DNA of 46,529 nucleotides from Marmoricola sp. (GTDB taxonomy: Bacteria; Actinomycetota; Actinomycetes; Propionibacteriales; Nocardioidaceae): positions 1 to 46,529 of the forward strand of contig JAOPXK010000089.1 in the NCBI GenBank assembly GCA_025965195.1. The letters run 5' to 3'. Position 1 is the stretch's first letter. Every line of letters starts with the position of its first letter. This document shows positions 10,837 to 18,764 of this stretch, piece after piece. The notes under the pieces are model-generated. The model had not been told where the DNA came from. It worked only from the letters and a program-made list of their open reading frames with translations, and ran no database searches. The position numbers and the translations under genes are program-made.

Positions 10837-11349
10837 TCAGCGGGAAGTTCCGAGCGGCCAGGTCTGACTGGTCGTCCAGGCGCCGTCGTCCTGCTCGACC
10901 AAGAGGGTGAGTCGATCGACCCTCGTGGTGATCGAGAGAGTGCCGATCGCTGCGACGAGCTCGTCGGCGGCGCCGGGGATCAGGTTGCTCCCCACCGTGA
11001 GGTGCGGGGTCGGGTCAGGATGCTTGCCGGCGTACGGCGGACAGTCCGGGAAGGCCTCGACGAAGAGTCCGATGAGCGCCGAGAACGCGGCTGCCGGCTC
11101 GGGGACGAGGTAGACGACCTCGTCGCCGAAGCGTTCGACGGATGAGAAGGTGACGTCGAACGGCCTTGTCTGGCTGGCGATCGTCGAGATCTGTTGAGCT
11201 GTCGAGTCGTCGACCACCGACCGGAACGGGAACAGGATCGTCACGTGCGCAGGGACGCCGCGTGCCGCCAGTGGATCGTGGACCATCCGCAGATCCCGGA
11301 TGATCTCAGCGGCTGTCGCGATCACGACGACCACTCCGGTCCGGCTCAT
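10837..11349 (-). CDS. 2'-5' RNA ligase / cyclic phosphodiesterase family protein
   Basis: A 170-residue protein with the two HxT motifs that define the 2H phosphoesterase superfamily: HVTILFPF (about residue 38) and HLTVGS (about residue 115). These paired His-x-Thr motifs hydrolyse or ligate 2'-5' or cyclic phosphodiesters in RNA or nucleotides; the exact substrate is unknown. The start at 11349 overlaps the stop of the upstream GNAT gene (ATGA at 11346-11349), so the two are co-transcribed and translationally coupled. Confidence 0.82.
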   Translation of the reverse strand: MSRTGVVVVIATAAEIIRDLRMVHDPLAARGVPAHVTILFPFRSVVDDSTAQQISTIASQTRPFDVTFSSVERFGDEVVYLVPEPAAAFSALIGLFVEAFPDCPPYAGKHPDPTPHLTVGSNLIPGAADELVAAIGTLSITTRVDRLTLLVEQDDGAWTTSQTWPLGTSR

Positions 11350-11885
11350 CGGGTGACTCGGGCGCGCCACTCGTCGGCAGTGATCCGGTAGAGCTCGGAC
11401 GGTTCGTCGTACCACTTGTCGGTGGTGCCGAGATGGGTCATCCCGATCTTGCGGCAGACGTTCTGGGACGGCTCGTTGGCCAGGTGCGTGACCGCGAAGA
11501 TCTCCGGCAACCCGGCCTCGAAACCGTGACCGAGCACGGCTCGGGCCGCCTCGGTCGCGTAGCCATTGCCCCAGGAGTCGGGATGCAGGTGCCAGCCGAT
11601 CTCGACCTCGCCGTCCTCTGCGTTCGGGAGTACGACGAGCAACACGGTGCCGGCCACTTCTCCGGTGGTCGCGACCTCGATGGCCCACAGCCCGAGCGGA
11701 GGTACGACGGACCTGGCGGTCCACGAGTCGATCCGCTGGTGCGCCTCGTCGAGGTCCGTCATCAGCACCGGCTCACCGTCACCGAGCCACTTGGCTACCT
11801 CGACCCTGCTGAGGATGTCGAGCATCCGCGCGGCCTCGTCGTAGCGCCACGGACGGATCACCAGCCGCTCGGTCTCCACGTACAT
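11346..11885 (-). CDS. GNAT N-acetyltransferase (RimL-like)
   Basis: A 179-residue acetyltransferase with the RimJ/RimL layout: METERLVIRPW-type N-terminus (MYVETERLVIRPWRYDEA), central VEIGWHLHPDSWGNGYATEAARAVLGHGFE (acetyl-CoA binding region around 100-125), and CRKIGMTHLG. It probably acetylates a small amine or a protein N-terminus; the substrate is unknown. A CAGTCT -10 on the minus strand (11893-11898) lies 7 nt before the ATG, giving a leaderless message. The same bases serve the divergent oxidoreductase. Its stop overlaps the start of the RNA ligase-like gene. Confidence 0.85.
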   Translation of the reverse strand: MYVETERLVIRPWRYDEAARMLDILSRVEVAKWLGDGEPVLMTDLDEAHQRIDSWTARSVVPPLGLWAIEVATTGEVAGTVLLVVLPNAEDGEVEIGWHLHPDSWGNGYATEAARAVLGHGFEAGLPEIFAVTHLANEPSQNVCRKIGMTHLGTTDKWYDEPSELYRITADEWRARVTR

Positions 11886-11891
11886 GGGGAA

Positions 11892-11898
11892 CAGACTG
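11892..11898. promoter_or_regulatory. Overlapping divergent -10 elements
   Basis: CAGACTG reads as CAGACT (11892-11897) on the plus strand and CAGTCT (11893-11898) on the minus strand, so both divergent genes could share one -10 region. Spacing to the minus-strand ATG is 7 nt. Confidence 0.45.
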
Positions 11899-11913
11899 GC
11901 ACCGGATGCGGTT

Positions 11914-12624
11914 GTGATCTACGTGAAAATCGAGATCTGGTCCGACGTCGTGTGTCCCTGGTGCTTCATCGGAAAGCGCCGCCTCGAGACCGCGCTGGCG
12001 ACCTTCGAGCACCCCGTCGAGGTCGTCTATCGCTCCTTCCAGCTCGACCCCGGCGCGCCCCGGGAGGCGACGCAGACCGTGGCCGAGCACCTGGGTGCGA
12101 AGTACGGCGGCGGAGCTGCCGAGGGTCAGCAGATGATCGACCGGGTCGAAGCAGTCGCTGCCGAAGAGGGGCTGCTGTTCCGGCTTGGCGAGGCGAAGCG
12201 TGGCAACACCGTCGACGCCCATCGGCTGCTGCACCTCGCCCTCGCCGACGGGCCCGATGTCCAGGCTCGGTTGAAGGAGGAGCTGCTCGCGGCGTACTTC
12301 CTCCGGGCGGAGAACGTGGCCGACCACGACGTCCTCGCCAAGGCCGCTGCGACCGTCGGCCTCGACGAGGTCCGGGTCAAGGAGGTCCTTGCCGGCAACG
12401 AGTACGCCGACGCTGTCGAGTCCGACATCCGCAGGGCGGCTGCGCTCGGGGCAACCGGCGTGCCGTTCTTCGTCATCGACGAGAAGTACGGCGTCTCGGG
12501 TGCCCAGCCCGCGGAGACGTTCACCCAGGTTCTCGAACGGGCCTGGTCGGAGTCGCACCCGTTGCTCGACATCGTCGGGGGCAACGCCGACGAGACCTGC
12601 GGGCCTGACGGCTGCGCCATCTGA
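11914..12624 (+). CDS. DsbA-family (FrnE-like) thiol oxidoreductase
   Basis: A protein of about 236 residues with a thioredoxin-fold active site CPWC in IWSDVVCPWCFIGKRR close to the N-terminus, a helical insertion (QQMIDRVEAVAAEEGLLF...), and the cis-proline strand GATGVPFFVIDEKYGVSGAQ. No signal peptide is present, so it acts in the cytoplasm, like FrnE and 2-hydroxychromene-2-carboxylate isomerase relatives. The start is uncertain: an ATG at 11884 lies upstream of the likely transcription start, so GTG 11914 or GTG 11923 (MKIEIWSD...) is more likely. The C-terminal CGPDGCAI carries two extra cysteines that might bind metal or form a second redox pair. Confidence 0.85.
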   Translation: MIYVKIEIWSDVVCPWCFIGKRRLETALATFEHPVEVVYRSFQLDPGAPREATQTVAEHLGAKYGGGAAEGQQMIDRVEAVAAEEGLLFRLGEAKRGNTVDAHRLLHLALADGPDVQARLKEELLAAYFLRAENVADHDVLAKAAATVGLDEVRVKEVLAGNEYADAVESDIRRAAALGATGVPFFVIDEKYGVSGAQPAETFTQVLERAWSESHPLLDIVGGNADETCGPDGCAI

Positions 12625-12628
12625 CGCG

Positions 12629-13606
12629 TCAGACGCCCAGCTCGACGGTCGGTGCGGCCGGCCTCAGATAGAGCCCGGCCACGGCCGCGAGGAGCAGCAC
12701 GCTGCCCACAATGCCCGCACCCGACATCGGCTCACTCAGGAGCACGACCGCGAGCGCGGTGGCCGTCAGCGGCTCGATCAGCGTGAGCACTGACGAGATC
12801 TCGCTCGGCGTCGTGCGCAGTCCGGCATAGAACAGTGCATACGCGAGCGCCGTTGCGCCGGCGCCGATGAATCCCAGCTGCAGAAGGGATTCCGTGTCGG
12901 CAGCGAACGTCAGCCCCGAGCCGATGAACAGTGCACACGGCAACAGCGAGAGTGCTCCGATCGTGCTCGTGAGTGCGGTCAGGCCGAGAGCGGACGTGTG
13001 CCGGCTCAGGTGCTGGGTCAGCAGGGTGGCGGCCGCGTAGCCGATCCCGGAGCCGACCGCGGCGAGCACTCCGAGTGTCGGATGAGGTGCGGAGCTGTGG
13101 CTGTGCGCAGGGAAGAGCGAGACGAGCCCCAGCCCGACCAGCGCGAAACCAGCGATGGCGAGAGTCGACGGAGTGGGGCGGCGACGGTCGCGCGCCGCAG
13201 CCACCACGATCAGGGCGACGGGTGCAAGACCGAGGCTGACCAGGGTGGCGACGCTGACGCCGACCCAGGTCACCGCGAGGTAGTAGAGCGCCTGGTAGGC
13301 CGCCAGGCCGACGCCCGAGGCCACCACCCCGACCCGGTGGTCGAGGACCGAGCGCCACTGCAGCCGGCTCGTCCGGATCAGGACCGGCGCAAGGACCACC
13401 GCGGCGACGGCGAGCCGGTAGAAGCTGATGGCCAGGACGGAGAGTCCGAGCCGGGCGTGCAGGTGCTGGGCGATGACGCCGGTCGTCCCCCACAGCGCGG
13501 CGGCTGCAGAGACACTGAGCAGGCCGCGACGGCTGTCGAGGAATCGGGCGACGGACGCCGGCGTACGCCGGAAAACGAACATGGGGAGCGCCCAGAGGTT
13601 GCTCAC
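12629..13606 (-). CDS. EamA/DMT-family transporter
   Basis: A 325-residue protein with about ten hydrophobic helices arranged as two EamA repeats (about residues 30-165 and 180-315), typical of drug/metabolite exporters such as RhaT or YdcZ relatives. These move amino acids, nucleotides or other metabolites across the inner membrane. The N-terminus begins with a short Arg-rich segment (FVFRRTPASVARFLDSRRG). The GTG start at 13606 follows a TAGGAT -10 (minus strand, 13614-13619) by 7 nt, so it is leaderless. Its stop lies 4 nt from the stop of the convergent oxidoreductase. Substrate unknown. Confidence 0.85.
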   Translation of the reverse strand: MSNLWALPMFVFRRTPASVARFLDSRRGLLSVSAAAALWGTTGVIAQHLHARLGLSVLAISFYRLAVAAVVLAPVLIRTSRLQWRSVLDHRVGVVASGVGLAAYQALYYLAVTWVGVSVATLVSLGLAPVALIVVAAARDRRRPTPSTLAIAGFALVGLGLVSLFPAHSHSSAPHPTLGVLAAVGSGIGYAAATLLTQHLSRHTSALGLTALTSTIGALSLLPCALFIGSGLTFAADTESLLQLGFIGAGATALAYALFYAGLRTTPSEISSVLTLIEPLTATALAVVLLSEPMSGAGIVGSVLLLAAVAGLYLRPAAPTVELGV

Positions 13607-13827
13607 GGTCGTGATCCTAGGGCCGCCGGGTGGGACGTGCGCGCCAATTCAATTGCGTCGGCCGCGCTCATCACTCCGGCCTCGATCTTCATCCGGACAG
13701 CCCCGCCGCGCGGCTGTCGATCGGGTAGGGTTTTTCAATCTGGGCACAGCGTCGTGCACGGCCACCTCTCGACACCATGCAGAGGCAGAGCCAGCCGAAA
13801 CGAACTCACCACAGCTGAGGACTCATC
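13607..13827 (+). promoter_or_regulatory. serA 5' region with hairpin and possible promoter
   Basis: GACAG (13696-13700) and CTGTC (13714-13718) enclose CCGC/GCGG to form a strong hairpin, followed by TAGGGT (13726-13731), a plausible -10, and TTTTT (13731-13735). Further on, a 13-codon frame at 13777-13818 ends in the serA ribosome binding site (TGAGGAC). It contains no striking amino acid run. The region may regulate serA, but nothing decisive is visible. Confidence 0.35.
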
Positions 13828-15420
13828 GTGACCAACAGGCCCGTCGTACTCATCGCCGAAGAGCTCAGCCCCGCGACCCTGGACGCGCTTGGTCCCGACT
13901 TCGAAGTTCGCAACTGCGATGGTGCCGACCGTGCCCAGCTGCTCGCGGCGATCGTCGACGTGGACGCGATCCTGGTCCGTTCGGCGACGAAGGTCGACGG
14001 CGAGGCCCTCGCTGCCGCCAAGAAGCTCCGGATCATCGCCCGGGCCGGTGTCGGCCTCGACAACGTCGATGTCAAGGCCGCCACCCAGAACGGCGTGATG
14101 GTCGTGAATGCGCCAACCTCCAACATCGTCAGCGCCGCCGAGCTCGCCGTCGCGCTGATGCTCGCTGCCGCGCGGCACGTCTCTCCGGCTCACGCCGCGC
14201 TGAGGAACGGCGAGTGGAAGCGCTCGAAGTACACCGGCATCGAGCTGTACGAGAAGACCGTCGGCATCGTCGGCCTGGGTCGCATCGGCGCCCTCGTCGC
14301 GCAGCGGCTCTCGGCGTTCGGCATGAAGGTGGTCGCCTACGACCCCTACGTGCAGGCCGGCCGTGCCGCGCAGATGGGCGTCCGGATGGTCACCCTCGAC
14401 GAGCTGCTCGCCGAGTCCGACTTCATGAGCGTGCACCTCCCGAAGACGCCCGAGACCATTGGCCTGATCGGCGCCGACCAGTTCGCGATGGCCAAGCCCT
14501 CACTGGTGCTCGTCAACGCAGCCCGTGGCGGGATCGTCGACGAGGCCGCGTTGTACGACGCCCTCAAGACCGGTCGCATCGCGGCTGCCGGCCTCGACGT
14601 CTTCGCCAAGGAGCCCTGCACGGACAGCCCGCTCTTCGAGCTCGACAACGTCGTCGCGACGCCGCACCTCGGCGCCTCCACTGACGAAGCGCAGGAGAAG
14701 GCCGGCATCGCAGTGGCCAAGTCGGTCCGGCTCGCGCTCGGTGGCGAGCTCGTCCCCGACGCGGTCAACGTGCAGGGTGGCGTCATCGCGGAGGACGTCC
14801 GGCCCGGCATCCCGCTGACCGAGAAGCTCGGCCGGATCTTCACCTCGCTCGCGGGTGAGGTCGCACAGTCGCTCGACGTCGAGGTCCGCGGCGAGATCAC
14901 CGAGTTCGATGTCAAGGTGCTCGAGCTCGCTGCCCTCAAGGGCGTCTTCACCGACATCGTCGAGGAGCAGGTGTCCTATGTGAACGCCCCGCTGCTGGCG
15001 GCCGAACGCGGGACCGCCGTACGCCTCGTGACCGAGTCGGAGAGCCCGGACCACCGGAACCTGATCACCCTGCGCGGCACGCTGATGGACGGCACCCAGA
15101 TCTCGGTCTCGGGCACCCTGGTCGGCCTCAACCAGCGCGAACGACTCGTCGAGGTCAACGGTTTCCTGGTCGACCTCGAGCCGACCGAGCACCTGGCGTT
15201 CTTCCGCTACGAGGACCGCCCGGGCATGGTCGGCACCGTCGGCCAGATCCTCGGGGAGTCCGGAGTGAACATCGCCGGCATGCAGGTCTCGCGTGACGAA
15301 AAGGGTGGCCAGGCGCTGGTTGCGCTCTCGGTGGACTCCGCCGTACCCGCAGAGGTTCTCGAGCAGATCCGCACCTCGATCGACGCGGAGACCGTGCGTG
15401 GAGTCGACCTGACCGAGTGA
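13828..15420 (+). CDS. serA: D-3-phosphoglycerate dehydrogenase (long form)
   Basis: Oxidises 3-phosphoglycerate to 3-phosphohydroxypyruvate with NAD+, the first step of serine synthesis. The 530-residue long form has a substrate and Rossmann domain (GLGRIG at 149-154, YDPY next to it), the conserved RGGIVDE segment, catalytic His280 in ATPHLGAS, an allosteric substrate-binding domain (about 320-450), and a C-terminal ACT domain ([26 protein letters not shown]) that binds serine for feedback control. The GTG start is preceded by GAGGAC at good spacing. It is a single-gene unit between a leftward EamA gene and a GH16 gene. Confidence 0.97.
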   Translation: MTNRPVVLIAEELSPATLDALGPDFEVRNCDGADRAQLLAAIVDVDAILVRSATKVDGEALAAAKKLRIIARAGVGLDNVDVKAATQNGVMVVNAPTSNIVSAAELAVALMLAAARHVSPAHAALRNGEWKRSKYTGIELYEKTVGIVGLGRIGALVAQRLSAFGMKVVAYDPYVQAGRAAQMGVRMVTLDELLAESDFMSVHLPKTPETIGLIGADQFAMAKPSLVLVNAARGGIVDEAALYDALKTGRIAAAGLDVFAKEPCTDSPLFELDNVVATPHLGASTDEAQEKAGIAVAKSVRLALGGELVPDAVNVQGGVIAEDVRPGIPLTEKLGRIFTSLAGEVAQSLDVEVRGEITEFDVKVLELAALKGVFTDIVEEQVSYVNAPLLAAERGTAVRLVTESESPDHRNLITLRGTLMDGTQISVSGTLVGLNQRERLVEVNGFLVDLEPTEHLAFFRYEDRPGMVGTVGQILGESGVNIAGMQVSRDEKGGQALVALSVDSAVPAEVLEQIRTSIDAETVRGVDLTE

Positions 15421-15545
15421 CGGCGCGGGCCTGGTCCGTTCGGGTCAGTGCCTGCAAGCCGTTGCGCCATAGTTCTTTCGGGAATGATGCGGGCCGCAAC
15501 AATCACCGCTAGCCTCTGCGCAGGAGTTAGGGAGAGGGTCCTCAG

Positions 15546-16466
15546 ATGTCTACTACCGCGCGCCGCTGCGCCTGCGTCATTGTTGCTGTTCTCGCGTTGC
15601 TGGGCTTGACGAGCCTGGGCGCCAACGCCCGGCCGGAGGCGCCCTCCAAGGCGCCCGTCGCCGCGCCGAAGGCCGTCGTCGCACCGAACTGCGGATCGAC
15701 CCAGATCCCCAAGCCGGGTGGCGGGTACTGGACCTGCACCTTCGGCGACGACTTCACCAACTCGGTGCTCGACACGAGCAAGTGGTCGGCGCAGCTGACC
15801 TCTGCGAGCGGGTTCGGCAGCCCGGCCGCGTGCTACGTCGACACCTCCAACAACGTCTCGGTCGCGGATGGTGCACTCAACCTGACGGCACGCAAGGAGC
15901 CGAAGGCGTTCACCTGCGCGAGTGCGACCGGCAACTACGCCACGCAGTACACCGCCGGCATGGTCAGCACCTGGAACAAGTTCTCCCAGGCGTACGGCCG
16001 GTTCGAGATCCGCGCCAAGTTCCCCGCCGCGAAGGTTGCCGGCCTGCAGAGCTCGCTCTGGCTGTGGCCGCAGAACCTGACCGGGGCCCCGTGGCCATAT
16101 GACGGCGAGATCGACATCGCCGAGACCTACAGCGCACTCGCGGACCGGGCGATCCCGTACATCCACTATGTGCCGGCGGTCTACGACCCGAACGTGACGA
16201 ACAACTACTGCATGATCAGCGACCTCAGCGCCTACCACACCTACGCGGCCGAGTGGACGCCTACGTCGATCACGATCTCCTACGACGGCCAGACCTGCGT
16301 CTCCGACAGCTGGACGCCGTTCGGCCTGGTCAAGCCGGCGCCTTTCAACAAGGCGTTCATGATCGCGCTCACACAGGGCCTGGGTGTCGGCGCCAACGCC
16401 TTCAACCCGGTCACGACGCCGCTGCCTGCGACGACGTCCATCGACTACGTACACGTCTGGAAGTAG
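15546..16466 (+). CDS. Secreted glycoside hydrolase family 16 enzyme
   Basis: A 306-residue protein with an N-terminal signal (MSTTARRCACVIVAVLALLGLTSLGANA), a short Ala/Pro linker, and a GH16 jelly-roll domain. The catalytic motif ExDxxE is present as EIDIAE, with nucleophile Glu188, Asp190 and acid/base Glu193. The family cleaves beta-1,3 or beta-1,4 glucans and galactans such as laminarin, lichenan or agar; the exact polymer is not visible. ATG 15546 follows GGAGAGGG; a TAGCCT -10 is at 15510-15515. A strong shared terminator follows. Secretion suggests polysaccharide use or wall remodelling. Confidence 0.9.
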   Translation: MSTTARRCACVIVAVLALLGLTSLGANARPEAPSKAPVAAPKAVVAPNCGSTQIPKPGGGYWTCTFGDDFTNSVLDTSKWSAQLTSASGFGSPAACYVDTSNNVSVADGALNLTARKEPKAFTCASATGNYATQYTAGMVSTWNKFSQAYGRFEIRAKFPAAKVAGLQSSLWLWPQNLTGAPWPYDGEIDIAETYSALADRAIPYIHYVPAVYDPNVTNNYCMISDLSAYHTYAAEWTPTSITISYDGQTCVSDSWTPFGLVKPAPFNKAFMIALTQGLGVGANAFNPVTTPLPATTSIDYVHVWK

Positions 16467-16472
16467 GTCAGT

Positions 16473-16506
16473 CGTTGCGATCCGTGTTTCGACGCGGATC
16501 GCAACG
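16473..16506. terminator. Bidirectional terminator between GH16 and MocR genes
   Basis: Perfect 12-base arms CGTTGCGATCCG (16473-16484) and CGGATCGCAACG (16495-16506) with a 10-nt loop, extended by CAG/CTG around one bulged T. It lies between converging genes, right after the GH16 stop. Confidence 0.8.
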
Positions 16507-16513
16507 CTGAGGG

Positions 16514-17938
16514 TCAGGCCACGACGGGGATCCGCCCCGTTCGTGTCGTACGACGATCCTCTGCGATCGCCTCGTCCCAGGCGAGCGCGATCCGGCGTAC
16601 TGCCTCGATGAGCACGTCCGGCCGCTGGGTGTAGGGGATCCTGACCCGGTGCTCAAGCCCGCCTTCGGGTGCGAAGCTCGGCCCGGCAGCGAGGTAGACC
16701 CCCTGTCGTTCGGCGGTGACGCTGAGCGTCGAGGACAGTGGTTCGGGCAGCCGGCACCACAGCGCGAGCCCGCCACCACCCGGCGCGACCTCCCAGGACG
16801 GGAGCCGTCCCGCGATCGCAGTGAGCAGGGCAGCTCGCGAGGCGAGCAAGGTGGATCGGTGGTGCTCCCGGATGGTCGCCTCGTCGGCGAGCATCTCCAG
16901 CAGGACCAGCTGTTCCACCGGGGGCGACGACAGATCCAGGCTCATCCGGGCGGCGGTCACTGCGGCGACCCGACTGGTGGGGACCCGCATCCAGCCGATC
17001 CGGAGCCCACCCCAGAACGCCTTGCTCGAGCTGCCGACCGTGATCGCGTCGCGGGAGTGCACGGCGAACGGCTCGGGCATCGGATCGTCGTCGAGTGCGA
17101 GGTCGACCATCGACTCGTCCACGATCGGCACGGTGTCGCCGAGGGCCGCAGCGACCTCGATGCGTGTCGCCGATGACATCAGCGCACCGGTCGGGTTGTG
17201 GAAGTCCGGGATCAGATAAGCGGCCTTCGCCTGGGTCGCAAGGCGACCCAGATGTTCGACGTCCCAGCCGTGCTCGGGATCGACGGCCGTGGTGAGCAGC
17301 CGGGCATGCCGCGCGCGCAGGGTCGTGATCGGGTTCGGGTACGTCGGCGTCTCCACCAGCACCCGGTCGCCCGGCCCGATCAGTGCCTGAGCCGCAACGG
17401 CCACCCCGGCAAGTGCTCCCGCGACGATCACGATCTGGCTCGGGTCGGTTGCCAACCCGCGCACGGCGTACCGAGCGGCGAGAGCTTCGCGCAGTGCTGG
17501 CAAGCCGGTCGGGTAGTAGCCGGTCCCCGAGAGGTACGCCGGCAGCTGGCTCACCGCCCGTTCGTAGGCAGCTGCGGTCCCCGGGGGAGCGGCCGGCGTC
17601 GCAATCGTCAGGTCGATGCTGTCCTCGTCGCTGCCGCGCGGGATCAGCAGGTGGTCGGTCCGGCCGAGTCGTGACACCGGCAACCGGGTGACGCTGCCCG
17701 AGCCGAGCTGCGAGTCGAGGTAGCGCTCTTCGCGGAGGACGGCATACGCCCGGGTGACCGTGGTACGGCTCACGCCCAGGGCGGTGGTGAGGTCACGCTC
17801 GCTCGGCAGCCGCGCCCCGACGGGGACCCGGCCCTCGGCAATCAGCATCCGGAGCGCCTCGGCGAGTCCGAGGTAGGCGGGCGAGCGGTCGAAGGCACCC
17901 ACCAGGGTGGCGACCCGGGCAGCGGCGAGGACGGTCAT
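16514..17938 (-). CDS. MocR/PdxR-type transcriptional regulator (GntR HTH fused to aminotransferase fold)
   Basis: A 474-residue fusion. Residues 1-75 form a GntR-type winged helix (AEALRMLIAEGRVPVGARLPSERDLTTALGVSRTTVTRAYAVLREE). The rest is a fold-type I aminotransferase domain with the PLP lysine in VGSSSKAFWGG. Such regulators sense PLP or PLP-amino acid adducts and control vitamin B6, GABA, taurine or transporter genes. The ATG at 17938 is favoured over an upstream in-frame start because AATACT (minus strand, 17946-17951) lies 7 nt before it. It is divergent from a YczE-like membrane protein, a known genomic pairing for one MocR subgroup, with an inverted repeat in between. Confidence 0.9.
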   Translation of the reverse strand: MTVLAAARVATLVGAFDRSPAYLGLAEALRMLIAEGRVPVGARLPSERDLTTALGVSRTTVTRAYAVLREERYLDSQLGSGSVTRLPVSRLGRTDHLLIPRGSDEDSIDLTIATPAAPPGTAAAYERAVSQLPAYLSGTGYYPTGLPALREALAARYAVRGLATDPSQIVIVAGALAGVAVAAQALIGPGDRVLVETPTYPNPITTLRARHARLLTTAVDPEHGWDVEHLGRLATQAKAAYLIPDFHNPTGALMSSATRIEVAAALGDTVPIVDESMVDLALDDDPMPEPFAVHSRDAITVGSSSKAFWGGLRIGWMRVPTSRVAAVTAARMSLDLSSPPVEQLVLLEMLADEATIREHHRSTLLASRAALLTAIAGRLPSWEVAPGGGGLALWCRLPEPLSSTLSVTAERQGVYLAAGPSFAPEGGLEHRVRIPYTQRPDVLIEAVRRIALAWDEAIAEDRRTTRTGRIPVVA

Positions 17939-17956
17939 GCAGGCCAGTATTCCATG

Positions 17957-17981
17957 ATTGGCTATTTGAAAGCAGACCAAT
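17957..17981. promoter_or_regulatory. Candidate MocR operator
   Basis: ATTGG (17957-17961) and CCAAT (17977-17981) form an inverted repeat separated by 15 nt, so the centres are two helical turns apart. It sits within the 61-nt region between the MocR start (17938) and the divergent membrane-protein start (18000). Confidence 0.5.
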
Positions 17982-17999
17982 TGCGGGTTGGCTTGGCCC

Positions 18000-18659
18000 A
18001 TGAGTGCCGCCGTCCAGACTCCCCGCCTCCGCCGCGAGCTCGCACTCCTCGGCCCGATCGCCCAGCTCCGTGCCGGCCGGCTGACGCGGCGGCTGTCTCA
18101 ACTGGTCTTCGGGCTGTTGCTCTACGGCGTCACGCTGGCCATGATGATCCGCGCGACGCTCGGCAATGCCCCGTGGGACGTCATGCACCAGGGCCTCGCC
18201 GACCACTTCTCCGTCAGCATCGGTACGGCGGTCATCGCGATGAGCGTGGTCGTGCTGCTCTTCTGGATCCCGCTCAAGGAGATGCCCGGCCTCGGCACGA
18301 TCCTGAACTCGTTCCTGATCGGCCTCTCGGCCGACGTGGCGCTCGGCGTACTCAGTGAGCCCTCGACGCTGTGGGTGCGGCTGCTGCTGATGGCCGGTGG
18401 TGTGTTCGGCAACGCACTCGCCACCGCCCTCTACATCGGCTCCCAGTTCGGGCCGGGCCCACGCGACGGGCTGATGACCGGGCTGCATCGGCGCACCGGC
18501 CTCTCGATCAGAGTCGTCCGCACCAGCCTGGAGGTCACCGTCGTGGTGGTCGGCCTCTTCCTCGGCGGCGTCTTCGGCATCGGAACGCTCATCTACGCCG
18601 TCGCGATCGGACCGCTGGTCCAGGTCCTGTTGCCCAGGTTCATCGTCGACCTCGACTGA
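18000..18659 (+). CDS. YczE/YyaS/YitT-family membrane protein
   Basis: A 219-residue integral membrane protein with about five hydrophobic helices, including GLLLYGVTLAMMIRATLGNAPWDVMHQGL and the conserved GPRDGLMTGLHRRTG loop typical of YczE-like proteins. Function is unproven; it is thought to be a transporter linked to PLP or amino acid metabolism because its genes often sit beside MocR regulators, as here. I place the start at ATG 18000 rather than an earlier TTG, matching the hydrophilic N-terminus MSAAVQTPRLRREL. The close divergent arrangement suggests direct control by the neighbouring regulator. Confidence 0.85.
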   Translation: MSAAVQTPRLRRELALLGPIAQLRAGRLTRRLSQLVFGLLLYGVTLAMMIRATLGNAPWDVMHQGLADHFSVSIGTAVIAMSVVVLLFWIPLKEMPGLGTILNSFLIGLSADVALGVLSEPSTLWVRLLLMAGGVFGNALATALYIGSQFGPGPRDGLMTGLHRRTGLSIRVVRTSLEVTVVVVGLFLGGVFGIGTLIYAVAIGPLVQVLLPRFIVDLD

Positions 18660-18676
18660 AAGTCCAGCATCTCTGG

Positions 18677-18698
18677 TGATGTGACCTGGGTCACGTCA
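18677..18698. promoter_or_regulatory. Candidate operator palindrome ahead of the second APC permease
   Basis: GTGACC (18681-18686) and GGTCAC (18689-18694) are perfect arms, extended by TGA (18677-18679) and TCA (18696-18698). Only the two central bases and one flanking pair break symmetry. It ends 4 nt before a TACGCT -10 (18703-18708), so a bound protein would cover the -35 region. Confidence 0.6.
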
Positions 18699-18764
18699 GG
18701 GCTACGCTGTTCGGCGGCGGTGGCTCGCTGGTCATCGTCTGCCCGACACCTGGGAGGCCCTGAC

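Noticed and set aside
13777-13818. 13-codon frame just before serA
   Set aside because: Two Ser codons in 13 is no enrichment and there is no hairpin after it; kept only as part of the 5' region description.
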